A stretch of 64,000 nt of DNA. Origin: Syntrophopropionicum propionicicum_A. Its GTDB lineage: Bacteria; Bacillota; Desulfotomaculia; Desulfotomaculales; Pelotomaculaceae. The translations under genes were made by a program, and so were the position numbers. Shown here piece after piece: positions 52,436-61,069 of this stretch. Below the pieces are notes generated by a model. The model was given only the letters and a program-made list of their open reading frames with translations, was not told the origin of the DNA and searched no databases. The stretch is from positions 124,001 through 188,000 of the forward strand of contig NZ_JBMGJC010000002.1 of NCBI RefSeq assembly GCF_048984525.1. The letters are read 5' to 3'. Each line of letters starts with the position of its first letter. Position 1 is the first letter of the stretch.

Positions 52436-52459
52436 AAGCGGGGGCAACCCCGCTTTTTC
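52436..52459 (+). terminator. Rho-independent terminator
   Basis: AAGCGGGG / CCCCGCTT with a GCAA-type loop, then TTTCTATTT, between the two prepilin genes. Confidence 0.85.
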
Positions 52460-52478
52460 TATTTATAGGAGGTGTTTT

Positions 52479-52697
52479 ATGAAAATAATTAATCTTATAA
52501 AAAACACGCGCATGACCAGTACGCTGACTGCTTTTATAAAAGACAGGCGTGGCTACGGCATGGCTGAAATGATGATAATTGTGGCTATTGCGGCGGCGGT
52601 ATCTGCGGCTGTGCTGGTAGCTCTTGTGCCGTCACTGCAAAATATGCACACAACCGCATCAAATAATATCCGCAGTTTTGGGGGGAGTGGCTTTTGA
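52479..52697 (+). CDS. Type IVb prepilin-like protein 2
   Basis: 72 aa; ATG 52479 with AGGAGGTG (upstream in-frame codons run through the terminator). KDRRG/YGMAEMMIIVAIAAAVSAA again has Glu at +5. Overlaps the next gene by 4 bp. Confidence 0.82.
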   Translation: MKIINLIKNTRMTSTLTAFIKDRRGYGMAEMMIIVAIAAAVSAAVLVALVPSLQNMHTTASNNIRSFGGSGF

Positions 52698-53158
52698 GAA
52701 ATCTCTTTAAAAGAAATCTCCTTAAAGATGAAAGCGGTAACGCGGCAATCCAATTTATCATCTATGCCGGTCTGATATCTTTTATGATCTTCGGCTCGAT
52801 AGATTACTGGCTCACACAGCAGAGAATAAGCCAAGTCGAATTCATTAAGCAGTATTACCTGGACAGGGTGAGGTTAGAGGGGTGCCTGACTATTGATGAC
52901 GAGTCATCCCTTATAAGCCGATTGACCGCAGCACAATTCAACAACATAACTATTAATACTTCGGCGAAGGAATCAATGGGTGAACCGCGGATTCTGAGAA
53001 ATTCAGATGACTTGGATGGAAGCGAAATTTACCTTGAAATTATGTGCGAACCTGACCCTCAACCGTTTCTACTGGCACAGCTCATAGGTTCACCTGCCCC
53101 CGGGCCGTTTACTATTGATGTAAAAGGGAGGGCGCTCAGTGAAAGAGTTGATCCGTAA
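52694..53158 (+). CDS. TadE-like pseudopilin (cluster 2)
   Basis: 154 aa, TTG overlapping the prepilin stop. KDESGNAAIQFIIYAGLISFMIFG is a pilin-like helix; RISQVEFIKQYYLDRVRLEG follows. Three-way overlap with neighbours indicates one operon. Confidence 0.72.
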   Translation: MRNLFKRNLLKDESGNAAIQFIIYAGLISFMIFGSIDYWLTQQRISQVEFIKQYYLDRVRLEGCLTIDDESSLISRLTAAQFNNITINTSAKESMGEPRILRNSDDLDGSEIYLEIMCEPDPQPFLLAQLIGSPAPGPFTIDVKGRALSERVDP

Positions 53159-53738
53159 CAGGGAAGGCGCATTATCCACTTTAGTCCTTGTGTTGCTTCC
53201 ACTGCTGATAATAGCCCTTATAGGGGTGACTGAAACAGCGAGGAATACCTACACATCGGTTGACCTCCAGCAGGCCGTAGACAGTGCTGTGAGGGCTGGG
53301 GCTATGTGCGTGGATAATGAAGCACAGGCAAATATGGACATAAGGATAGACCCTGATAGGGCTGATACAGCTTTCCGTAAAGAGTTAGCTGCAAACCTTG
53401 GGTTGGACGAAACAACCCTTAAGCCTGAATTAAACTCAGGCGTGGCAGAAACTCCCCGGTACCAACTGGTGATAATAAACGGCACAAACCCATATGTCCC
53501 TGAAGGACAGGTGGTAACAGCCGATGGGGGTTATTCTGTAGTCGAGGTTGACACAGGCGAACTGCCTGTTGCATGTGGCATCTCTGACACTGGCATATCG
53601 GTAGGTGGGGCAGGGGACAGGCAGGTTACTTTAGAGTCACCAGGCTGCATGGCGGTTGTAATAGTCAAGATGAAGGCGGTTATGACCCCTAACTACGATA
53701 TTATACGGTGGTCTACGGCCAGAATTAAAACAGTTTAG
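53139..53738 (+). CDS. TadG/TadF-like pseudopilin (cluster 2)
   Basis: 199 aa, GTG overlapping the previous gene by 20 bp. NREGALSTLVLVLLPLLIIALIG helix and SVDLQQAVDSAVRAGAM are the typical start of TadG/F. Confidence 0.75.
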   Translation: MKELIRNREGALSTLVLVLLPLLIIALIGVTETARNTYTSVDLQQAVDSAVRAGAMCVDNEAQANMDIRIDPDRADTAFRKELAANLGLDETTLKPELNSGVAETPRYQLVIINGTNPYVPEGQVVTADGGYSVVEVDTGELPVACGISDTGISVGGAGDRQVTLESPGCMAVVIVKMKAVMTPNYDIIRWSTARIKTV

Positions 53739-53751
53739 GTGGTGATAAAAC

Positions 53752-54177
53752 TTGAAAAAACGTCTTCTCTTATTTGCAGTAATACTGTTTGTGGTATCAA
53801 CTGCATTAATATATTACACGGGCAGAGCGAAAACCAAGGCGGACCCTATCATGATCGCAAACTCAACAGTAAGCGTCATCTCCGACGGAGAACCCATCCT
53901 TATAGACACAAGAGATAAACCGGTATTATTCTTTTCTCCAAGCTGAAAGCACTGCGATGAACCCCTGAAAGTTATTTCAGGGATGAACCCGGAGGTAAGA
54001 CCTTATTTAGTCAGCCTATACCAGAATAAAAGCGAAGTAGAGCAGAAACTTGCTATTAACGGACTTGCCGGCGAAAGTTATTATAGGGTAATAAGTTTAC
54101 CTGAAGAACTGAAATCAGTACCGTCGATTTTGATATGGGATGGTGAGAAAAAACGTGTAGATAAGTTGGGAAATTAG
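53752..54177 (+). CDS. Candidate selenoprotein: membrane-anchored thioredoxin-fold protein (UxxC)
   Basis: About 141 aa including one selenocysteine. TTG with AGGTGGTGATAAAA. One N-terminal membrane helix (LLLFAVILFVVSTALIYYTG), then VLFFSPS-U-KHCDEPLK, where the first Cys of the thioredoxin CxxC is UGA (53944-53946). The same frame stays open for 77 codons past the UGA to TAG and supplies the rest of the fold, including the cis-Pro segment SVPSILIWDG. An 8-bp stem with a GTTA loop lies 24 nt after UGA, matching bacterial SECIS rules. Last gene of the second Tad operon, 13 bp after the TadG-like gene. Likely an extracytoplasmic thiol-disulfide oxidoreductase serving pilins or surface proteins. 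The alternative is a nonsense mutation. Confidence 0.85.
53944..53982 (+). promoter_or_regulatory. bSECIS-like element for UGA recoding
   Basis: UGA at 53944-53946; stem CCCTGAAA (53963-53970) / TTTCAGGG (53975-53982), apical loop GTTA with G first. There are 24 nt between the UGA and the loop G; known bacterial SECIS elements have a loop G within roughly 16-37 nt. Lies inside the coding region as in all bacterial selenoprotein mRNAs. Confidence 0.82.
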
Positions 54178-54378
54178 GGTATTCGGAATTTAGGGTTGTT
54201 TTAGGTAAAATAAGTCAAATGGAATTAGATGCTAATATTATTGTAATGGTTAATCCAAGTATTTAATTATAGTAGCTGCGTAGAAATCGGCTTATTTATT
54301 AGGAATATCATTAAAAATCATAAATCTAAAGCTTATATTGATTTGTCCAGCTATGCTTTAAACTCAAACAGCCTTAAA

Positions 54379-54398
54379 TCAGGAAAACTCCTGTTTTT
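54379..54398 (+). terminator. Terminator at end of the second Tad operon
   Basis: TCAGGA / TCCTG(A) short stem, AAAC loop, six Ts. Weak stem but clear T-run; about 200 bp after the selenoprotein gene. Confidence 0.5.
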
Positions 54399-54685
54399 TG
54401 ACTGCAAAAATTTTTTAGTATTGTGTAAGTAGCAGGGAAACAAGTATTATTGCTGGTTTCCCTGTTGATTTCATAATTTAATAATTCTACTTGCCGCATT
54501 GATTTAAAATAAAAATATTGTCGAAAAGAATCGAGATGTATACAAGATAATATAAAGGTGTTATATATAATTAGGTAGAAAATGCAGTAAATACTAGAAT
54601 TATATAATTGTACAAATTGGTGTGAAGCAATGATTTGCAGCATTAAACTGGTCACCTTTACTGCAAGTAGCTATAGTGAAACCGG

Positions 54686-54713
54686 CACGCCTTTAATATG
54701 GGGCGTGTTTTTA
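54686..54713 (+). terminator. Terminator/attenuator-like hairpin before WD40 gene
   Basis: CACGCC / GGCGTG stem with a 10-nt loop, then TTTTTATG, about 100 bp upstream of the 54812 lipoprotein. Confidence 0.6.
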
Positions 54714-54811
54714 TGTTTTATGAATTTATAAAGTGAGGTGATAACCTTTTTAAGGCTTGATAGTATAAGCAATACAGATATATTTTTTGTTTATTTTAGG
54801 AGGTATGATAT

Positions 54812-56098
54812 ATGAATAAAAAAGCTGTCTTAATTATAATTGTATTGATATTAATGAGCATTAGCATAACGGGGTGTAATAAAGGTAATGGTAACGAGTT
54901 TATCGGGAATTGGGTTAGTGATAAAAACAAGACTGATATAGCTACAATATCAAGAAATGGCAATTCGTTCTTCTGGGAGGATAAGGATGGTAAATTTCCA
55001 GCTACATATAAGGATGGTATTTTGACTATACACACGGGACTTGGGGATATATTTGCTTCTATTAATAATAAAACAGGTAAGATAGAGCTCTCTATAATGG
55101 GTAAACAAGGATATACATATTCAAGAACAACAGATACTGGCAATTCTGTAAATACTTCTACCCAAAATACTGGACAGACAAATAAAACAGCATTAAATAT
55201 TTGGTCAAATGCAACTAGAAAATTTGGAAAAGAATTAAATGGAGAGGTTAATCAAATAGCTTTTTCACCAGACGGAAAAACTTTCGCTACAGGAGCATTT
55301 GATTTAATGACTTGGGATGTGGTTACTGGAAAAAAAATATTAGATCCAGAAGGTGGGTATTTAAGTCTAGCATATTCTCTTGACGGTAAAATGTTAGCAT
55401 CATTATGTTCGTCTTCAAAGATATCTGGCCTCTTCATAAAAATTTGGGATGCAGTTACGGGACAGGAGATTAGAACAATATCTGGTATTCCTTCTATGCT
55501 GTCTGGATCCATTGCAATATCACCTGATGGGAAAAAGGTGGCAGTGTCAGGACAATTATCATATCCGAATTATGAAATAAAGTTCTGGGACATTGAAAGT
55601 GGAAAAGCCATAAATAGCTGGAAACTTGAAAATGGAGGTAGTATTGTATTTTCACCAGATGGAAAAATCTTAGCATTGATTTCAACTTTTAATGTCACAT
55701 TCTTTGATGTTTCGAGTGGAAATGAAATAAAGAAGATAAATGGACCTAGTAATTATATAACATCAGTTGCCTTTTCCTCTGACTGGAAAACCTTAGCTTT
55801 AGGTGGTCATGCAGGCAGAATTGGATTGTATGATTTGGCCTCAGGGAAGGAATTGAAGGTCATGCAAGTGGCAGAGAGAGAATGTAGAATAGATGTGTTA
55901 GCTTATTATCCCGACGGCAGTGCGCTTATTTTTGGTGGTTGCAGCAGAGATGTTAATTTATTAGATTTAGCCAGTGGTCAGAGTAAAAATGTTTTCAATA
56001 CTAAATATGCTACTTCAGCAGCTGCTGTAAGCCCTGACGGAAAATGTATAGCTGCTGGGGACAAGTATGGATACCTCGAAGTTTGGGCAGTGCCTTGA
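54812..56098 (+). CDS. Lipoprotein with WD40-type propeller (428 aa)
   Basis: ATG with AGGAGGTATG. Lipobox MSISITGC (Cys22). Residues about 25-105 form a small module (EFIGNWVSDKNKTDIATI..WEDKDGKFPATYKDG) also found alone in the 61943 gene. Then WD40-like blades (IAFSPDGKTFATGAFDLMTWD, IAISPDGKKVAVSG, VAFSSDWKTLALGG, AAVSPDGKCIAAGDKYGYLE). Surface-tethered protein-binding propeller. Confidence 0.85.
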   Translation: MNKKAVLIIIVLILMSISITGCNKGNGNEFIGNWVSDKNKTDIATISRNGNSFFWEDKDGKFPATYKDGILTIHTGLGDIFASINNKTGKIELSIMGKQGYTYSRTTDTGNSVNTSTQNTGQTNKTALNIWSNATRKFGKELNGEVNQIAFSPDGKTFATGAFDLMTWDVVTGKKILDPEGGYLSLAYSLDGKMLASLCSSSKISGLFIKIWDAVTGQEIRTISGIPSMLSGSIAISPDGKKVAVSGQLSYPNYEIKFWDIESGKAINSWKLENGGSIVFSPDGKILALISTFNVTFFDVSSGNEIKKINGPSNYITSVAFSSDWKTLALGGHAGRIGLYDLASGKELKVMQVAERECRIDVLAYYPDGSALIFGGCSRDVNLLDLASGQSKNVFNTKYATSAAAVSPDGKCIAAGDKYGYLEVWAVP

Positions 56099-56207
56099 TT
56101 TAAAATGAGATAATTAAATGACAAATTGGTTAGGTAAGTTCGTATTTCATAAAGACATTAAATATTATAGCCTCACAGAATAAGGTGCTATAAGGGGGGT
56201 AGACCTT

Positions 56208-57236
56208 ATGATAAAAACAAATAAAATCACTCTATTAGGAACATTATCCATGATAATAATTTCATTAATTGTACTTTGTGCATGTAACAAGAGTACTGGA
56301 AAAGGGATTAACAAGTCAGGAACAGCATTAACTGCATGGACCAACGCAAAATTAAAATTTGAATTGGATTCGGGTGAAGGTTATACTTCGATAGCCTTTT
56401 CACCGGATGGTAAAACTTTAGCAACTGGCTCAACGACTGGGTTAATGACATGGGATGTTGCAAGTGGGAAAAAACTAATTAATTTCTATAATTATTCAAA
56501 TCATTTGGCCTACTCACTCGATGGAAAAGTATTGGCATCATTAGATATCTGTTCAGGTAATAAACGTGATATAAAGCTTTGGGACGTAGTTACCGGAAAT
56601 GAACTCAGAACGCTCTCCGGGATTAACTGGAAGAATACTTTTTTTACCTTTTCACCGGATGGAAAGACACTAGTTTCAGGGGGTAGTAATTTCGGTGAGA
56701 TAAGGTTTTGGGACTATGCCAGCGGGCAGATTGTAAAAAAGTTAAATAATATTAATGAAGGTTTGTTGGAGGCATTATCTCCAGATGGCAGAATATTAGC
56801 TACATTCATTTATGATCGGAACGTCATACTTTGGGATGCAGCCAGTGGAACCAAAATGAAGGAGCTAAATGGATCTGACTACAAAGAAATATATTCATTT
56901 GCTTTTTCACCAGATTGGAAAACCATGGCTATAAACGATAGCAATAGTGACGGTAATATTAAATTGTATAATGTGGTTTCGGGAGAGGAATTGAAGACCC
57001 TAAAAGGGGCAGGACACTCCTTTTTGTCAGCGTTGACTTATTCACCTGACGGGAGCGTTCTTGTTCTGGGTGAACGTATAGATAATGCAATAAAGATTTT
57101 GGATTTAAACAGTGACCAATGCAAGACCATTTTCAACACTCACGATACTCCAACATCTGTTGCTATAAGCCCAGATGGGAAATACTTAGCTGCAGGGGAC
57201 TCGACGGGATACGTCGCAGTATGGGAGTTGCCTTGA
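56208..57236 (+). CDS. WD40 lipoprotein (342 aa), paralogue of the 54812 gene
   Basis: ATG with AGGGGGGTAG. Lipobox LIVLCAC. Lacks the N-terminal module and goes straight to WD40-like blades (IAFSPDGKTLATGSTTGLMTWD, AFSPDWKTMAINDSNSDG, VAISPDGKYLAAGDSTGYV). Tandem duplication with its neighbour. Confidence 0.85.
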   Translation: MIKTNKITLLGTLSMIIISLIVLCACNKSTGKGINKSGTALTAWTNAKLKFELDSGEGYTSIAFSPDGKTLATGSTTGLMTWDVASGKKLINFYNYSNHLAYSLDGKVLASLDICSGNKRDIKLWDVVTGNELRTLSGINWKNTFFTFSPDGKTLVSGGSNFGEIRFWDYASGQIVKKLNNINEGLLEALSPDGRILATFIYDRNVILWDAASGTKMKELNGSDYKEIYSFAFSPDWKTMAINDSNSDGNIKLYNVVSGEELKTLKGAGHSFLSALTYSPDGSVLVLGERIDNAIKILDLNSDQCKTIFNTHDTPTSVAISPDGKYLAAGDSTGYVAVWELP

Positions 57237-57387
57237 TTTGGAAAGGGAGAGGATAAACTCTAGGGCCCAAATAAAAAATTTAATTAATGCCATCGCTCTA
57301 TAGAATCACTTCGTCCCAAGACATAATAAAAACCTTCCAAATCATATAAGCTCTCAATAATTTAGGATATAGACAAGGAGGATTAAC

Positions 57388-58209
57388 ATGTTTAGAAAGT
57401 TGATATTGTTTGTAATGACATTTGTCTTAATTTTTTCTTTTGCAGGAATTGCCACTGCCCAGGATAGAATGCGTGTTGGTATATTAGTCGAATCTGAATA
57501 TGCTCCTAAAGGGTACTGGAGTGCAAATTTCTTTAATTATGATGCTGGAGGTAAAAAAACAACGTATTTTACTGAGAATCCGATAATTGAGAATGGCAGG
57601 ATGCTGGTACCACTACGGCAAATTGCTGAAGCTCTTGGATACAGCGTTATTTGGGAACCGGCTACACAGGCGATTGAGCTTACGGGGAAAAACATTAAAG
57701 GCGAAGATATTAATATCCGTATGATTGTGGGTGTAAATCAGGCTACCATTAATTCCAAATCTATTCCTCTAGACGCCTCTCCTAAAATAATTAATGGCCA
57801 TACTATGATTCCTCTACGTTTTATCTCTGAAGCGATGGGTTACTTTGTTAAATATAGTTCAGGTCAGACCGATAGAAGCAAGTATATTTATACAAGTATT
57901 TATATTACTGACTATGCTCTTCTTGATGACAGTGAAATTGATAATGCTTTTGATGATGATATTAACTACTATAAAGACAAAAGTTATCCTTATCCTCACC
58001 TAAGGAATAACGGGAAAACTGAAAGAGGTATAAAACTAGGAGATTCTATTGAGAAGGTATTACAAGCATATCCTCGGGGACTAAGCTATCCTTCAAACTA
58101 TACAGGTACTCTTTGGTATGATTCTTGGATATCATATCAAGCTGGCAGTTGTTGTTTAGTTTTTTCTTTTGAAAATGGCATTCTTAAGGATGTTTATTGT
58201 TCGGTTTAG
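57388..58209 (+). CDS. Secreted stalk-domain protein (273 aa)
   Basis: ATG with AAGGAGGA. Signal peptide (ILFVMTFVLIFSFAGIATAQ). Two copper-amine-oxidase-like stalk repeats (GRMLVPLRQIAEALGYSVIWE and GHTMIPLRFISEAMGYFVKY). The C-terminal third is unrecognised (KLGDSIEKVLQAYPRGLSYP). Confidence 0.82.
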   Translation: MFRKLILFVMTFVLIFSFAGIATAQDRMRVGILVESEYAPKGYWSANFFNYDAGGKKTTYFTENPIIENGRMLVPLRQIAEALGYSVIWEPATQAIELTGKNIKGEDINIRMIVGVNQATINSKSIPLDASPKIINGHTMIPLRFISEAMGYFVKYSSGQTDRSKYIYTSIYITDYALLDDSEIDNAFDDDINYYKDKSYPYPHLRNNGKTERGIKLGDSIEKVLQAYPRGLSYPSNYTGTLWYDSWISYQAGSCCLVFSFENGILKDVYCSV

Positions 58210-58304
58210 TGTTCCTCGTGTTGCAATTTATAAATATAGGGAAACTTATTAGTTCATTGATTACATAGATAAAAGAAGGTAATTTATATTTCGGAGGGAT
58301 ATGA

Positions 58305-60791
58305 ATGAAAAAGTGGATTTATCATTTAACAGTAGTATTATTGTTAGGCTTTTTGGGGGTTACTTGTTTCATTCCCCAGTTAGCTAATGCAAATACGCAG
58401 TTTGAACAGGGTGCAGGATACCAGGCAGGTGCTTATGATCATAATGCTGCCCAGCCTACAGTTTTCAACTGGTCCAGACAGTCACGATTTATTGGACCGA
58501 AGAATCCCCAAGCGAAATGGAAGTTCTCAGATAAGAATTGTTTTTCTTCTCCAGTGACTGGGTCGGATGGTACTATCTATGTAAATTCTGCTGACAACAA
58601 ATTATACGCTATAAATCCTGATGGTACTGAGAAGTGGTTTTATATAACAGAGGGTGAAGTTCATTGGTATCCAGCAGTAATCGGTGCAGACGGCACTATC
58701 TATGTTGGTGATGATAAAGGAAAACTATACGCTATAAATTTTGATGGTACTCTGAAGTGGTCCTATCTAACGGATGGTGAAATTGAGGCATATTTGGTGA
58801 TCAGTTCGAATGGTACTATCTATGTTTATGATGATAAAAATAAATTATACGCTATAAATCCTGATGGCACCCTGAAGTGGAGTCTAACGGGTTATTCTTT
58901 ATATGGATCTCCTGCAATCGGTGTTGATGGTACTATATACGTTGGAGGAAACAAATTATACGCAATAAATCCTGATGGCACCCTAAAATGGACTTTTCAA
59001 TATGATGAATATGTTGATTCGCCGTCATTCTTGGGCCCTGGAGAATTTGATTCACCAGTAATTTCTTCTGACGGTACCATCTATGTTAGTTTTATGGCTA
59101 GAGTAGGTAAACTTTTCAGTCATAAACTTTATGCGATAAATCCTGATGGTTCTAAGAAGTGGTCTATTAGTTCAAATAGTATATACTCTTCTATACCAGC
59201 AATTGGAACAGACGGTACTATCTATGTGCAATATGACTTTCACTATTTACACGCGATAAATCCTGATGGAAAATTGAAATGGGAATTTTTTGAGGAAAAG
59301 CTTTATAACACTTACCCATTAATCGGTGCGGATGGAACTATATATTTATCTGGTTTAACTAGTCTTTATGCTATAAATCCAGATGGTACCCAAAAGTGGT
59401 CTTTAGATACAGGGGAGGAGGTTGTATTGTCGCCGGCAATAGGTGCGGACGGTACAGTTTATTTTTGTTGTTACGATGGAAATCTTTACGCCATTGCAGA
59501 TAGATCAAAATCAAATGAAAATATAAAAATACTCATTGACAACGTTCCACAGAACTTTCCCCAACCCCCTGTTATGATCAACAACAGGGTTATGGTGCCT
59601 CTGCGTGGCATATTTGAAGCCCTGGGAGCAAAAGTAGAATGGAATAACGAAGCAAAGACTGTTACAGCAACTAAAGGAGATACCACAATAGTTTTAACAA
59701 TCGGCGATTTAACTGCATATAAGAACGGCCAGCCTATATCACTTGATCCTCCGGCTCAAATAGTAAACGGAAGCACGATGGTTCCAGTTCGCTTTGTCAG
59801 CGAGGCGTTGGGGGCTCAAGTGAAATGGGATGGGGAAACCAAGACTGTTATAATAAGTACTACCAATCCTACTAATCCTACTAATCCTACTAATCCTACT
59901 AATCCTACTAATCCTACTAATCCTACTAATCCTACTACTACTCCTGGGAATATTTATTATTTGTTTGATATTAATACAGTAAAGACAAACCAAAAAGGAA
60001 CACCAATAATAAATGTAAGTAATGATAGTTTTATTATCGACAGCTTTAAGGCAGAACCAACAAATAATGGTTGGATAGTTAGTATGAATGTGTTCAATAA
60101 AAATTATTGTGATGGAATATTAGAGGTTATTGATAAAAAAGGCAAAACCATTATCTTCCCACAACAGCCAAGAATTATAGTAGGTAATAGAACTCCTTCT
60201 AATCCCGCCATCGCATATGCAAATGATTTTATTGACGTGTTTAAAGATTTTTGGGATAAATATGAATTTGGTGATATCAGGAATGATTTTCATCCTTCAT
60301 CTACCAAAACAGTACTTGATAATATTTTTGTTCCTGAAGGTGGTACAATTCGAATTACCAATAATGTTACTCAATGTGAATGGGTTATTTACTATAATTT
60401 TTTAACGATTACGCTACAGGTATTTGACCAATTTGGAAGCAATAATCCCAAAGATGTCGGTGCTTTTGAGGATATGGCATTAAGAATTCAGTCCCGTCTA
60501 GCAGTAAACTCTAAAACAGAAATTGTTAACTTTTTAAAAGATCCAAATAAAGATTTCGAAGAGGTTTTTGAAGAAATATTAACGATTATTAATACATCTG
60601 CTGTAGAAGGTATATCGGAATATATAGTTGATAAAGGAAAGATGAAAATATTTGATACTTATGTTAAGGCTGCAACTCCTTTAAAATTCATATCAGGTGG
60701 TTACACGGGGATGAATTTATCTGGTCAAATTGTAGATCTTGGATATGCAGCAAAACATGATAATACGATTATTTTGCCTAGTCCTAGGTAA
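58305..60791 (+). CDS. Secreted PQQ-type propeller plus stalk protein with NPT linker (828 aa)
   Basis: ATG with CGGAGGGAT. Signal peptide (HLTVVLLLGFLGVTCFIPQLANA). Residues about 60-400 are PQQ/quinoprotein-like blades (DGTIYVGDDKGKLYAINFDG, YAINPDGTLKW repeated). Then two stalk repeats (NRVMVPLRGIFEALGAKVEW, GSTMVPVRFVSEALGAQVKW), an (NPT)8 linker and a C-terminal domain of unknown type. Probably a surface-attached protein. Confidence 0.88.
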   Translation: MKKWIYHLTVVLLLGFLGVTCFIPQLANANTQFEQGAGYQAGAYDHNAAQPTVFNWSRQSRFIGPKNPQAKWKFSDKNCFSSPVTGSDGTIYVNSADNKLYAINPDGTEKWFYITEGEVHWYPAVIGADGTIYVGDDKGKLYAINFDGTLKWSYLTDGEIEAYLVISSNGTIYVYDDKNKLYAINPDGTLKWSLTGYSLYGSPAIGVDGTIYVGGNKLYAINPDGTLKWTFQYDEYVDSPSFLGPGEFDSPVISSDGTIYVSFMARVGKLFSHKLYAINPDGSKKWSISSNSIYSSIPAIGTDGTIYVQYDFHYLHAINPDGKLKWEFFEEKLYNTYPLIGADGTIYLSGLTSLYAINPDGTQKWSLDTGEEVVLSPAIGADGTVYFCCYDGNLYAIADRSKSNENIKILIDNVPQNFPQPPVMINNRVMVPLRGIFEALGAKVEWNNEAKTVTATKGDTTIVLTIGDLTAYKNGQPISLDPPAQIVNGSTMVPVRFVSEALGAQVKWDGETKTVIISTTNPTNPTNPTNPTNPTNPTNPTNPTTTPGNIYYLFDINTVKTNQKGTPIINVSNDSFIIDSFKAEPTNNGWIVSMNVFNKNYCDGILEVIDKKGKTIIFPQQPRIIVGNRTPSNPAIAYANDFIDVFKDFWDKYEFGDIRNDFHPSSTKTVLDNIFVPEGGTIRITNNVTQCEWVIYYNFLTITLQVFDQFGSNNPKDVGAFEDMALRIQSRLAVNSKTEIVNFLKDPNKDFEEVFEEILTIINTSAVEGISEYIVDKGKMKIFDTYVKAATPLKFISGGYTGMNLSGQIVDLGYAAKHDNTIILPSPR
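59865..59936 (+). repeat. Eight 9-bp tandem repeats encoding Asn-Pro-Thr
   Basis: AATCCTACT x8, perfect at DNA level, in frame in the 58305 gene. Identical copies suggest recent slippage and probable copy-number variation of this linker. Confidence 0.9.
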
Positions 60792-61069
60792 AATTCAATT
60801 CATTCTATATCTTAAAGTTAAGAATGAAAATGGGGCAAAAAGCGTCCCATCATTGTCCGGTCCTGGGATAACAACTGCTGGAATTAACGGTTTAATTCAA
60901 GTACTCTTACGAGACCAGACGGATGATCTACACAACTATATTAAGAACATCCAAGGATATTTGTGAAAGTTTAAATCGGTTGTCTGAATGTTGGTAATAG
61001 GGGGCGTTAAGAGTATGAAGTAACCGATTTCCATAATTAGTAATTATAATTTATGTAAAGGGTGATAAC
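60792..61069. other. Intergenic region with possible coding remnant
   Basis: An open stretch in one + frame up to 60966 (KVKNENGAKSVPSLSGPGI, then GINGLIQVLLRDQTDDLHN) has protein-like composition but no start or ribosome binding site, so it may be the tail of a lost gene. Otherwise nothing recognised. Confidence 0.3.

Larger units (their letters stand above)
54178..54811. other. AT-rich intergenic region with three hairpins
   Basis: No credible gene in 630 bp. Contains a terminator TCAGGA-AAAC-TCCTG plus T-run (54379-54398, probable end of the Tad operon), a 9-bp hairpin CAGGGAAAC/GTTTCCCTG (54433-54464), and CACGCC/GGCGTG with T-run (54686-54713). The last follows a foldable 80-nt leader (TTGCAG at about 54635 pairs with CTGCAA at 54661), so an unknown cis-regulatory leader is possible. 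Marks a drop in GC content. Confidence 0.5.

Noticed and set aside
53944..53946. In-frame TGA as a simple nonsense mutation
   Set aside because: Position at the redox Cys, intact downstream fold half and a correctly spaced SECIS-like hairpin together make recoding more likely. It remains the main alternative.
59865..59936. CRISPR-like array
   Set aside because: 9-bp direct repeats without spacers; an in-frame protein linker.
59739..59993. Minus-strand ORF encoding Ser-Arg-Ile repeats
   Set aside because: It is only the reverse reading of the AATCCTACT tandem repeat inside the 58305 gene.
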